This document shows positions 33,058 to 42,755 of a stretch of DNA of 64,000 nt, piece by piece. How positions within the stretch are numbered: the first letter of the stretch is position 1; each line of letters opens with the position of its first letter. Both the position numbers and the translations under genes were made by a program. Below the pieces are notes generated by a model. It did not search any database, was not told the origin of the DNA, and saw nothing but the letters and a program-made list of their open reading frames with translations. Source of the stretch: Massilia sp. TS11. GTDB lineage: Bacteria; Pseudomonadota; Gammaproteobacteria; Burkholderiales; Burkholderiaceae_D. The stretch lies in the NCBI RefSeq assembly GCF_022012445.1, contig NZ_JAKLTS010000008.1:170181-234180 (forward strand), written 5' to 3'.

Positions 33058-33828
33058 ATGCCCAAAATTATCTCCGCCAACCTGAATGGCATCCGTTCCG
33101 CCCATAAAAAAGGTTTCTTCAACTGGATGGCCGGCACCCAGGCCGACTTCGTCTGCGTGCAGGAACTGAAGGCCCAGCAGCCCGACATGACGCCCGAGTT
33201 TCTCAGCCCGCCCGGCTACCACGGCGCCTTCCATTACGCGGAGAAAAAAGGCTATTCGGGCGCCGGCGTCTACTCGCGCCAGGCGCCGGACCGGGTCGTG
33301 ACCGGCTTCGGCAGCCCCGAGTTCGACGCCGAGGGCCGCTATGTGCGCGTCGATGTCGGCGACCTCAGCGTGATCTCGGTCTACTGCCCCTCGGGCTCGT
33401 CCTCGCCCGAGCGCCAGGAGGCCAAATTCCGCTTCATGGACCTGTTCCTGCCGCACCTGCAGGCGCTGCGGGCCGAGGGCCGCGAAGTCGTCATCTGCGG
33501 CGACTGGAACATCGCCCACAAGGAAATCGACCTGAAAAACTGGAAGTCGAACCAGAAGAATTCGGGCTTCCTGCCCGAGGAGCGCGCCTGGCTCAGCCGC
33601 GTGTTTGACGAGCTCGGCTTCGTCGACGTGCACCGCAGCCTCGACCCGCGCCCCGAGCAGTACACCTGGTGGAGCGCGCGCGGCGCCGCCTACGACAAGA
33701 ACGTCGGCTGGCGCATCGATTACCACGTGGCCACCCCGGGCATCGCCGCCCGCGCGCGCGAGGTCGCCGTCTACAAGGACGAACGCTTCTCCGACCACGC
33801 GCCCCTGGTGATCGACTACGGGCTGTAA
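33058..33828 (+). CDS. xth: Exodeoxyribonuclease III (AP endonuclease)
   Basis: A 256-residue member of the Xth/Ape1 endonuclease-exonuclease-phosphatase family, active in base excision repair. Metal and catalytic residues are in KIISANLNGIRSA (Asn near 7), CVQELKAQQ (Glu near 36), CGDWNIAHKEID (Asp/Asn near 148-150) and the C-terminal SDHAPLVIDY. The start at 33058 gives the family N terminus MPKIISANLNG; the longer frame upstream from 32902 is antisense to pyrE. A seven-base hairpin (CGGTGTT...AACACCG, 33843-33866) follows the stop but lacks a T-run. Confidence 0.94.
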   Translation: MPKIISANLNGIRSAHKKGFFNWMAGTQADFVCVQELKAQQPDMTPEFLSPPGYHGAFHYAEKKGYSGAGVYSRQAPDRVVTGFGSPEFDAEGRYVRVDVGDLSVISVYCPSGSSSPERQEAKFRFMDLFLPHLQALRAEGREVVICGDWNIAHKEIDLKNWKSNQKNSGFLPEERAWLSRVFDELGFVDVHRSLDPRPEQYTWWSARGAAYDKNVGWRIDYHVATPGIAARAREVAVYKDERFSDHAPLVIDYGL

Positions 33829-33871
33829 ATACATTGTCCGCGCGGTGTTCGGGATGGACAACACCGGTGCC

Positions 33872-33929
33872 GCAATTCCAATGAAGATACGATAAATTTA
33901 ATGTATATCAACACTGGAATTGCTACACT
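33872..33929 (+). promoter_or_regulatory. AT-rich inverted repeat and candidate promoter before the giant adhesin
   Basis: The 173-base gap 33829-34001 contains a nine-base perfect inverted repeat, GCAATTCCA (33872-33880) and TGGAATTGC (33915-33923), flanking 34 AT-rich bases (GATAAATTTAATGTATATC within). TACACT directly after it (33924-33929) could be a -10 box. It is the most AT-rich stretch of the neighbourhood and the only visible place for the adhesin promoter. The binding protein, if any, is unknown. Confidence 0.4.
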
Positions 33930-34001
33930 AACCACTGTCCACCCCTAACCCGTTGGCGCTGAGAATGTGCGCCCAGCCGCGGCCGTGCCGCACGAGCGAC
34001 C

Positions 34002-37000
34002 ATGAGTACTGCGCGTTTTGTCGACCAGCTCTACCACACCTATCTTGGCCGCGCCGCCGACCAGGGCGGCCTGACCTTCTGGAGCCAGCTGCTCGACTCG
34101 GGCGCCGCCAACGCCATCCAGGTCACCCAGGCCTTCCTGAACAGCCCTGAATTCGCCGACAAGGTCGAACCGCTGGCGCGCCTGTACGCGGCCGCCTTCC
34201 ACCGCATTCCCGACGCCGGCGGCCTGGCCTACTGGCTGCAGCGCGCCCAGGCCGGTCTGGGCCTGGACGAGATCAGCCGCGCCTTCGCCGCCTCGGGCGA
34301 GTTCCAGCAGCGCTATGGCGCGCTCGACGACAGCCACTTCCTCAGCCAGCTCTACACCGATATGTTCGGCCAGGCGCCCGACGCCGCCACCCTCGCCCAC
34401 TGGCAGGGCCAGCAGCTCGACCGCGCCGGTCTGCTGAGCGGCCTGGCCAATGCGCCCGCCTATGTGGCGGCCGAGAGCCAGGCGGTGAAGGTGATCGCCC
34501 AGTTCCACGCCGTGCTCGGCCAGGCGCCCACCGAGGCCCAGCTGGCGGCGGCCCTGGCCATGAAGAATCCGGGCGCCCTGCTGGCCAGCCTGTATGCCAG
34601 CCCTGACTACCAGGGCGAGCCCGTACCGGGCATGACGACCGGCGGCAGCATCGTCGACGGCTATGTGCGCAACGCCGTCGTCTTTGTCGACAGCAACCAC
34701 AACGGCCAGCTCGACAGCGGCGAACTCTCGGCCCTGAGCGACCATGCGGGCCGCTTCCAGTTCTCCCAGCCGGTCTTCGGCGGCACCCTGGTCAGCCTGG
34801 GCGGGATCGACACCAGCACCGGCAAGCCGAGCGGCGAAGGCTATCGCGCGCCGGCCGGCGCCAGCGTGCTCAATCCGCTGACCAGCGTCCTGGCCCAGCT
34901 CGTCGATGAGCAGCATCTGGGCGTCGACGCGGCCCAGACCCAGCTGCTGCAGGCGCTCGGCCTGCCGTCCGGCCTCGACCTGCTGCACACCGATCTGCTG
35001 CAGCGCGCCCTGAGCGGCGACGGCAACGGCCTCGCGGCCCAGCGCCTCGTGGCCCAGCTCGACGCCTATGCGACCCTGAGCGGCGCCCTGCTCAGCGGCA
35101 GCGGCCTGGCGGCCAGCACGGCCCAGGCCGAAGCGGCCGCCTACAGCGCGCTCGCCGCCTGGGTCAGCCACGGTGGCCAGGGCGCCCAGGTCCTGAACTC
35201 GGCCGCGGCGCTCGCGACCCTGGTGGCCGAGGCCGCAGCCAGCCTGGGCGCCAGCGCGGCCCAGCTGCAGACGGTCGGCCATCTGGCCGGCCAGACCGGG
35301 CAGATCATCGCCCAGGTCAACAGCACGCTGGCCCACGCCACCGGCTTGAGCACCAGCGCGGCCGTCCTGGCCATGGCCACCATCAGCGCCAATGTCGACA
35401 GCGTGGCCGGCGCCCTGCGTCTGAGCAGCGGCAGCGGCGACCTCGGCCCGGCCGTACTGATGGCCAATGCCGATCTGTTGACCAGCGCCAGCGCCGGCGG
35501 CAGTGGCGGCGGGGCCGGCCCTTCGCTGGTCGACCTGACGGCGCCGACCCTGCTCTCGGCCAACCCCGGCAATGGCGGCACCATGCAGGCCAATGCCAAC
35601 CTCGTGCTGAGCTTCACCGAGGCCGTGCAGATCAATAACAGCGGCGGCCAGATCATCCTCACCGATGGCGCCGTGCAGACCGTGTTCCAGGGCAGCACCC
35701 TGGCCACGCGCATCGTCGGCGCGACCGACACGCGCTACATCCAGATCAGCGACAGCGGCCAGGTCAGCATCAGCGGCAGCAATGTGACGATCAACCCGAG
35801 CCAGGATCTGGTGGCGGGCCTGAACTACAAAGTCATCATCAGCAACAATGCGCTGTCCGACGCGGCCGGTAACCCGCTGGTCAGCATGGCCAGCGGCAAG
35901 GCCCTGGCCTTCAGCGCCACGGCCGTACCCGACACCACGCCGCCGACCCTGACCGGCGCCAGCCCGGCCGACGACAGCACGGGCTATGTCGGCCAGTCGC
36001 TGAGCCTGAGCTTCAGCGAATCGGTGCAGGCCGGCACCGGCAATATCGTGCTGCACGCCGTCAATGGCAGCGTCGACACGGCCACCACGATCAGCGTCAC
36101 CGACACCACCCAGGTCAGCTTCCAAGGCAACAGCCTGACCCTGACCCCGACCGTCCACCTGAACGGCGCCACCAATTACTACGTGAATGTCGACAGCACG
36201 GCCGTGCGCGACATGAGCAACAACGCCTTCGCCGGCATCAGCGACAGCACCACGCTGAACTTCAGCACGGGCGCGATCGACAACACGCCGCCGACGCTGA
36301 CGGCCACCAGCCCGGCCGCGAATGCCACCGAGGTGACCGCCACGGCCACGCTGAACTTCACCTTCAGCGAGCCGGTCAAGGCCGGTACCGGCTACATCTC
36401 GATCAACAACTACGCGGGCGACAGTCGCAGCTTCCTGATCACCGACAGCACCCAGGTCAGCTTCTCGGGCAATGTGCTGAGCGTGCATCCGAGCACGCCG
36501 CTGGCCAACAACTCGACCTATGCCGTCACGATCGACGGCGTCTCGGTCTACGACAACAGCAATAATCCTTTCGCCGGCACCGGCGTCAGCACCGGCCTGG
36601 TCTTCAAGACCCGGGACACGATCGTGCCGACGGCCACGCTCGGCACCTCGGCCAGCCTGATCAAGACGGGCGAGACCCTGACCATGGTGCTGAGCTTCAG
36701 CGAGCCCGTCACGGGTCTGTCCAACAGTTCGCTGTCGGCCTTCACGGCCAGCGGTGGCACGCTGAGCAACCTGAGCGGCAGCGGCGCCAGCTACACGGCC
36801 ACCTTCACGCCGAATGCCGACACCGAGCTGAGCAGCGCGAAACTCAGCGTCGACTTCAGCCAGCTCAATGTGCGCGATGCGGCCGGCAACCAGATCACCA
36901 GCATCCTCGACAGCAGCGGCTTCAAGATCGACACCAAGGCCCCGACCCTGCTCGCCAGCAGCCCGGCCGACAACAGCGCCAGTGTGGCCGTCAGCAATGA

Positions 37001-40000
37001 CATCGTGCTGACCTTCAGCGAAGCGATGGCGGCCGGCGGCGGCTATATCCACATCACCAATGGCAGCGACGAGCGCCTGATCCTGGCCAATGACCACAGC
37101 CAGGTCAGCTTCAATGGCGCCACCGTCACCATCAATCCGCTGCAGGACCTGAGCGCCAACGGCCACTACCACGTGGAGATCGACGGCGCCGCCCTGCACG
37201 ATCTGGCCGGCAATCCGCTGGCGGCCATCACCAGCAGCACGGCGCTCGACTTCTGGACCCCGGACACGATCGCCCCGACCGCCTCGCTCTCGCTCAGCAG
37301 CAACAACCTGAGCCAGGGCGGCACGGCCGTGCTGCACATCGATTTCAGCGAATCGGTCACCAACTTCGACAGCAGCGACCTGAGCGCCAGCGCCGGCACG
37401 CTCAGCAGCGTAAGCACCACCGACCACCAGCACTTCACCGCCACCTACACGGCCAGCAGCGCCACCAGCAATGGCGCCATCACGCTGAACCTGTCCGGCG
37501 TCGACGACCTGGCCGGCAACCATGGCGTGGGCAGCATCAGCACCAGCCCGATCACGGTCAGCGCCAGCCTGCCGGCGCCGTCGGCGGCGATCAGCCTGTC
37601 CGACGCCGCGCTCGGCATCGGCGAACATTTCGTCGCCACCATCAGCTTCAATACGGCCGTGACCGACCTGAGCACGGCTGCCATCACGGCGCCCCACCTG
37701 AGTTCGCTCTCGCTGAGCAGCAATGGCGCGCACACGGTCTGGACCCTGACCGGCGATCTGCCCGAGGCCGGCGAGTACAAGGGCAATGCTCTGTCGATCG
37801 ACCTCAGCCAGGTACACAATGCCAATAACGTGGCCGGCAGCGGCAGCGTCAGCAGCAGCTACGACATCGACCTCGTGCGTCCGACGGCCACCCTGAGCCT
37901 GAGCGACACCACGCTGACGATCGGCGACGCGGCCACGCTGACGGTCAGTTTCAGCGAGGCGGTCGAGCAGCTGTCGACCAATGCCTTCTATGTCGAGCAC
38001 GCCACGCTGAGCAATCCCCAGCACAGCGCCGACTACCTGACCTGGACCCTGACGCTGACGCCCGACGCCGACAGCGGCGACACCTATGCCTCGAGCGATC
38101 TGTTCCTTGACCTGAGCCAGATCCACGACCGCGCCGGCAATGCCGGCAATGGCAGCGCCGGCTTCTATCCGTATCTGGTCGACACCCACCGTCCGCATGC
38201 CGAGATCAGCATCGGGGCCGAGGGCAGCATCCACCCGAACGAAGACCGGCTCGTCTACATCACCTTCGGCGAGACCATCCCCGACCTCAGCGATGCGATG
38301 CTGCACACCGACAACGGCAGCATCGGCGGCGTCTACGAGTGGTACACGGGCACCTATATCGCCACCCTGGTCGCGGCCAACACGGGCAGCGCCACCGTCA
38401 CCCTCGACCAGTCGGGCCTGCACGACAACCACGGCAATGCCGGCAGCGGCAGCGTGACCACCACCGTCACGGTCACCACCCTGCCCCCGCCCGCGCCCGA
38501 GGCCAGCCTCAGCATGGACGACAAGTCGCTCAAGATCGGCGACAGCGCCCAGCTGACGATCAGCTTCAACACGGCCGTGCCGACCCTGAGCGCGAGCGCC
38601 CTGAGCACGCCCTACCTGAGCGTGAGCAATCTCAGCACGAGCGACAATGGCCTGACCTGGACCGCCACCCTGACCCCGGACAGCCATGCCTCGGTCGCCG
38701 AACAGACCGTCGAACTCAATCTGAGCAGCGTGCAGAACAGCGGCGGCATCAGCGGCAGCGGCCTGGCCACCAGCGCCTACTATGTGGTCGACACGGTGCG
38801 TCCCTCGGTCACCGCCTTCAGCCTCAGCGACACCGACCTGCGCGCCGGCGAAGTGGCCACGGCCACGATCACCTTCAGCGAGGCGGTCAGCAACCTGGCC
38901 CAGGAAGACTTCAGCCACCCGAACGTCAGCCTGGGCAGCTTCTACACGACGGACAGCACGGTCTGGACCTTTGCCGTCACGCCCTACAACAACAGCTCGG
39001 CCACGGTCAGCTCCGCCAGCCTCAGCCTGACCAGCGTGTTCGACGAACACGGCAACGCCGGCAGCGGCAGCTACAGCCTGCCCAGCTACACGGTCGACAC
39101 CACGCGCCCGCATCTGAGCAGCGTCAGCCTGGGCAGCAGCAGCCTGACCACCGGCGCCACCACCACCGTCACCTTCGTGTTCGACCGCGCCGTCAGCGGC
39201 TTCGATCTGGGCGACGTCAGCGTCCAGCACGGCACGCTGAGCAATCTGAGCACCAGCAACAACACCACCTTCACGGCCACCCTGACGAGCAGCGGCGGCA
39301 ACAGCACCGGCAACGTCATGACGGTGAACATGAGCGGGCTGACGGCCGCCGGCAATGGCAATCCCGGCAGCGGCAGCACCGACTCCGGCTACTACGACGT
39401 GGTGGCCCCGCACCCGACCGCCACCGTCAATCTCAGCCCGAGCACGATCACCAGCACCAGCCCGGTGACGGTGATGGTCACTTTCTCGGAAGCGGTGACC
39501 GGCTTTACCTCGGCCGACATCAGCAGCAGCGTGCTCAGCGGCGGCACCCCGACCAGCAGCGACGGCATCCATTGGTATCTGACGATGACGCCGAGCAGCG
39601 ACGTCTACAGCAGCAATGCCAGCCTCAGCATCGATCTGGGCGGCGTCGCCAGCAGCGCCTACAACCAGGCTGGCAGCGGCAGCGCCACGGCCAGCTTCAG
39701 CATCAACACCGAAGTCCTGAGCGGCAGCATCAGCCTCAGCGACACCAATCTGCTCCACGGCGAAACGGCCCTGGTCACGCTCGCGCTCAACCATGCGCTG
39801 AGCGGCACGCCGACCCTGTCGGCCACGGCCGCCGGCGGCAGCCTCGGCGCCTTCACCTCGAGCGACAACCAGACCTGGTACGCGAGCTTCACGCCTAATG
39901 CCAGCCTGGACCAGACGGGCAACACGATCAGCGTCAATCTGAGCGGCCTGAGCACGGCGCACGCGAGCGGCAGCGGCAGCATCAGTTCGCCGACCTATGC

Positions 40001-42755
40001 GGTCCACACAGTGATCCCGACGGCCACGCTGAACCTCGACCATACGAGCCTGAAGGCCGGCCAGACGGCAGTGCTGTCGATCACCTTCAGCGAAGCCGTG
40101 AGCGGTCTGGACAGCAGCGACTTCAGCCTCGCTGGCGGCAGCCTCAGCGGTCTGGCCTCGACCGACCAGATCCACTACATGGCCACCTACACACCGGGCA
40201 GCAATATCCAGACGGCGAGCGGCCAGATCACGCTCGACCTCAGCGGCGTGACCGACAGCGACGGCAATACCGGCAGCGCCAACCCGGGTACCAGCTTCTT
40301 CCAGATCGACACGCGCGCCCCGACCGCGACGGTGAGCATCAGCGACACCTTCGTCACCTATGGCGACACGCCGATCGTCAACATCCGCTTCTCGGAGGCC
40401 GTCAGCGGCATGAGCCTGGGCGCCCTGTCGGCCGCGCACGGCAGCTTCACCAATCTGGTCACCTATAGCAGCAGCTCCTTCACGGCCAGCTATATCCCGG
40501 ATGCGATCAACAGCAGCACCGACAATGTCACGCTGAGCCTGAGCGGCATCAGCGACACCATCGGCAACAGCGCCAGCGGCACGGCCTCGCTGACCTCGGC
40601 CTTCAGCCTCGACACCATCTGCCCGACCCTGAGCGCGATCAGCATGGGCAGCACCACGCTGACCGCCGGCCAGAGCACGGAGGTGCATTTCACTTTCAGC
40701 GAATCGGTCTATCTGGACGACACCAGCATCGCCGTCCCCGGCGGCACGCTGACCAGTTTCACCGAGAACGCCAGCCATGTGTGGACGGCCACCTTCACGC
40801 CGAGCAGCAACACCGAGACCAGCGGCGCCATCAGCGTCAATCTCGCCTACCTGACCGACGACCTCGGCAACCCGGTGTCGGGCATCGATTCCGGCCCCTT
40901 CTACATCATCGACACCAAGCGCCCGACGGTCGAATCCTTCTCGCTCGACAGCACGCCGATCAATGCCAGCAGCAGCACGGTCACGGCCCATATCGTGTTC
41001 TCGGAAGACATCCAGGGCTTCACGGCGGCCGACTTCAGCAGCCACCCGCACGGCAGCATCGTCTCGGTCATGCAAGATGGCAATGCCAGCAGCTGGACGG
41101 CTGTGTATTCGCTCGACGCCAGCGTGACGGCCGCCGACAATGTGCTGACCATCGATCTGAGCGGCATCAGCGACATGCACGGCAATGCCGGCAGCGGCAG
41201 CGCCTCGACCGACGCCTTCCTGATCGACAATGAGGTGCCGAGCCTGGTGAGCACCAGCATTCCCGCCAGCGTGATTTCGAGCAGCGGCACGACATTGAGC
41301 TTCACCTTCTCCGAGGCGCTGGCGGGCGACGACCGCGATTTCATTTCGCATCTGCAGTCCGACCAGGGCAGCTTCAGCAGTGCCGTCAGTTCCGACAGCA
41401 TCCACTGGACGGTCAGCTTCACGCCGACCATCAGCAGCCCGGGCGCATCGCTGAGCCTGAGCATGACCGGTCTGCAGGACCAGGCCGGCAACACCTTCTC
41501 GGCCACACCCACGGTCAGCGCCAGCATCGACACGGTCGGCCCCACGGTCAGCATGGCCAGCTTCGGCGACGGCGTGCTCACCGCAAGCGAACTGAGCGCC
41601 GGCGTGACCCTGTCGGCCGCGATCGGCATCGACGCCAGCTCAGCCAGCCTGATCATCGACGGCCACACCTACAGCCCGACCATCAGCGGCTACAGCTGGA
41701 CCTATGTGCTCAGCAGCAGCGATGTCAGCAGCATCAGCGATGGCAGCTACACGGCCAGCATCGTCGCCACCGATGCCGCCGGCAACCACACGAGCGCCAC
41801 GGGCAGCGTCGCCTTCGACCGCGTCGGTCCGAGCGTGGTGACCACCGAGCTCGGCTACGACCCCGGCAATGACTTCCTCGTCAACGGCGTCTACCAGTCG
41901 ATCAAAGGCACGGCCTCCGAGACCTGGGTCAATGGCGCCACGGCCGAAGTCTCGGTCGACGGCGGCAGCAGCTGGACGGCGGCCAATTACTACACCGGCA
42001 CCAGCTGGGAAACTTCCTCGGTCGACCTGTCGCGCGGCGGCAGCATCAGCACCGGCACCCTGCTCGTGCGCCTGACCGACGTGTATGGCAATGTGGGGCC
42101 GACCTGGTCGCACACCTATTCGCTCGACACCAGCTCACCGTCGGCGCCGACGGCCGCGCTGTCGACCGACACGGGCGAATCGTCGAGCGACAAGGTCACC
42201 AATTCGGTCGTCATCACCGGCACCACCGAGCCCTACATCAAGGTCACGGCGCTCGATACGACGTCCAGCTGGACCCAGCTCGGCTTCACGAATGCCGATG
42301 CGAGCGGCCACTACACGATCGATCTGACCAGCTTGCTCAGTTCCGGCACCTACACGCTGTCGCTGCACGCGACCGATCTGGCCAGCAACCAGAGCCTGAG
42401 CGACACCAGCATCAGCAATGTGGTGGTCGACAAGGTGGCGCCGACCGTCGTCAGCACGCCCAGCGTCGGCACCCTGTTGCAGGGCACCTCGCTGGCCGTG
42501 CAGTTCGACGAGGACATCTATGTCGACAGCGGCATCTCGATCAGCATCGTCGACACCACCACCTCCTCGGTGGCGCTGACCATGAGCGCGAGCAATGTGT
42601 CGCACAGCGGCCATCTGCTCTACCTGACCCTGCCCTCGGCCCTGAACGGCCTGCACAATTATCAGGTGACGATCGTCGGCTCGGCCCTGCACGATCTGGC
42701 CGGCAATGCGGTGTCGGGCAATGTGGTGTTCAGCATCACCGGCAACAGCGCTTAA
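34002..42755 (+). CDS. Giant repetitive surface/secreted protein, DUF4214 repeats plus Ig-like modules
   Basis: 2917 residues. Residues 1-200 hold about four DUF4214-type helical repeats (FVDQLYHTYLGRAADQGGLTFW is the first; LYAAAFHRIPDAGGLAYW the second). Near 229 an EF-hand-like loop DSNHNGQLDSGE follows, then a helical Ala-rich region to about 500. From about 514 to the end there are some 22 Ig-like modules, each starting with a PTxxxxS strand and containing a (S/T)FSEAV signature, first of the SwmB/Big_5 type and then at a regular pitch of about 101 residues between 1190 and 2510. The last three modules differ (TDAAGNH, GTTEPYIKV). No signal peptide, RTX nonapeptides or sortase site are visible. 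Likely a type I-exported adhesin or matrix protein, but no exporter genes are nearby. Ser is mostly encoded by AGC. Confidence 0.87.
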   Translation: MSTARFVDQLYHTYLGRAADQGGLTFWSQLLDSGAANAIQVTQAFLNSPEFADKVEPLARLYAAAFHRIPDAGGLAYWLQRAQAGLGLDEISRAFAASGEFQQRYGALDDSHFLSQLYTDMFGQAPDAATLAHWQGQQLDRAGLLSGLANAPAYVAAESQAVKVIAQFHAVLGQAPTEAQLAAALAMKNPGALLASLYASPDYQGEPVPGMTTGGSIVDGYVRNAVVFVDSNHNGQLDSGELSALSDHAGRFQFSQPVFGGTLVSLGGIDTSTGKPSGEGYRAPAGASVLNPLTSVLAQLVDEQHLGVDAAQTQLLQALGLPSGLDLLHTDLLQRALSGDGNGLAAQRLVAQLDAYATLSGALLSGSGLAASTAQAEAAAYSALAAWVSHGGQGAQVLNSAAALATLVAEAAASLGASAAQLQTVGHLAGQTGQIIAQVNSTLAHATGLSTSAAVLAMATISANVDSVAGALRLSSGSGDLGPAVLMANADLLTSASAGGSGGGAGPSLVDLTAPTLLSANPGNGGTMQANANLVLSFTEAVQINNSGGQIILTDGAVQTVFQGSTLATRIVGATDTRYIQISDSGQVSISGSNVTINPSQDLVAGLNYKVIISNNALSDAAGNPLVSMASGKALAFSATAVPDTTPPTLTGASPADDSTGYVGQSLSLSFSESVQAGTGNIVLHAVNGSVDTATTISVTDTTQVSFQGNSLTLTPTVHLNGATNYYVNVDSTAVRDMSNNAFAGISDSTTLNFSTGAIDNTPPTLTATSPAANATEVTATATLNFTFSEPVKAGTGYISINNYAGDSRSFLITDSTQVSFSGNVLSVHPSTPLANNSTYAVTIDGVSVYDNSNNPFAGTGVSTGLVFKTRDTIVPTATLGTSASLIKTGETLTMVLSFSEPVTGLSNSSLSAFTASGGTLSNLSGSGASYTATFTPNADTELSSAKLSVDFSQLNVRDAAGNQITSILDSSGFKIDTKAPTLLASSPADNSASVAVSNDIVLTFSEAMAAGGGYIHITNGSDERLILANDHSQVSFNGATVTINPLQDLSANGHYHVEIDGAALHDLAGNPLAAITSSTALDFWTPDTIAPTASLSLSSNNLSQGGTAVLHIDFSESVTNFDSSDLSASAGTLSSVSTTDHQHFTATYTASSATSNGAITLNLSGVDDLAGNHGVGSISTSPITVSASLPAPSAAISLSDAALGIGEHFVATISFNTAVTDLSTAAITAPHLSSLSLSSNGAHTVWTLTGDLPEAGEYKGNALSIDLSQVHNANNVAGSGSVSSSYDIDLVRPTATLSLSDTTLTIGDAATLTVSFSEAVEQLSTNAFYVEHATLSNPQHSADYLTWTLTLTPDADSGDTYASSDLFLDLSQIHDRAGNAGNGSAGFYPYLVDTHRPHAEISIGAEGSIHPNEDRLVYITFGETIPDLSDAMLHTDNGSIGGVYEWYTGTYIATLVAANTGSATVTLDQSGLHDNHGNAGSGSVTTTVTVTTLPPPAPEASLSMDDKSLKIGDSAQLTISFNTAVPTLSASALSTPYLSVSNLSTSDNGLTWTATLTPDSHASVAEQTVELNLSSVQNSGGISGSGLATSAYYVVDTVRPSVTAFSLSDTDLRAGEVATATITFSEAVSNLAQEDFSHPNVSLGSFYTTDSTVWTFAVTPYNNSSATVSSASLSLTSVFDEHGNAGSGSYSLPSYTVDTTRPHLSSVSLGSSSLTTGATTTVTFVFDRAVSGFDLGDVSVQHGTLSNLSTSNNTTFTATLTSSGGNSTGNVMTVNMSGLTAAGNGNPGSGSTDSGYYDVVAPHPTATVNLSPSTITSTSPVTVMVTFSEAVTGFTSADISSSVLSGGTPTSSDGIHWYLTMTPSSDVYSSNASLSIDLGGVASSAYNQAGSGSATASFSINTEVLSGSISLSDTNLLHGETALVTLALNHALSGTPTLSATAAGGSLGAFTSSDNQTWYASFTPNASLDQTGNTISVNLSGLSTAHASGSGSISSPTYAVHTVIPTATLNLDHTSLKAGQTAVLSITFSEAVSGLDSSDFSLAGGSLSGLASTDQIHYMATYTPGSNIQTASGQITLDLSGVTDSDGNTGSANPGTSFFQIDTRAPTATVSISDTFVTYGDTPIVNIRFSEAVSGMSLGALSAAHGSFTNLVTYSSSSFTASYIPDAINSSTDNVTLSLSGISDTIGNSASGTASLTSAFSLDTICPTLSAISMGSTTLTAGQSTEVHFTFSESVYLDDTSIAVPGGTLTSFTENASHVWTATFTPSSNTETSGAISVNLAYLTDDLGNPVSGIDSGPFYIIDTKRPTVESFSLDSTPINASSSTVTAHIVFSEDIQGFTAADFSSHPHGSIVSVMQDGNASSWTAVYSLDASVTAADNVLTIDLSGISDMHGNAGSGSASTDAFLIDNEVPSLVSTSIPASVISSSGTTLSFTFSEALAGDDRDFISHLQSDQGSFSSAVSSDSIHWTVSFTPTISSPGASLSLSMTGLQDQAGNTFSATPTVSASIDTVGPTVSMASFGDGVLTASELSAGVTLSAAIGIDASSASLIIDGHTYSPTISGYSWTYVLSSSDVSSISDGSYTASIVATDAAGNHTSATGSVAFDRVGPSVVTTELGYDPGNDFLVNGVYQSIKGTASETWVNGATAEVSVDGGSSWTAANYYTGTSWETSSVDLSRGGSISTGTLLVRLTDVYGNVGPTWSHTYSLDTSSPSAPTAALSTDTGESSSDKVTNSVVITGTTEPYIKVTALDTTSSWTQLGFTNADASGHYTIDLTSLLSSGTYTLSLHATDLASNQSLSDTSISNVVVDKVAPTVVSTPSVGTLLQGTSLAVQFDEDIYVDSGISISIVDTTTSSVALTMSASNVSHSGHLLYLTLPSALNGLHNYQVTIVGSALHDLAGNAVSGNVVFSITGNSA

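Noticed and set aside
33843..33866. Terminator after the exodeoxyribonuclease gene
   Set aside because: The seven-base hairpin has a ten-base loop and no T-run on either side; not enough to call.
33945..41405. 2486-codon open frame on the minus strand, opposite the giant adhesin
   Set aside because: It mirrors the plus-strand gene in a GC-rich, AGC-biased region that yields few stop codons on the other strand. The translation is Arg/Ala/Gly/Asp-rich without domains, while the plus-strand frame shows clear DUF4214 and Ig-like modules.
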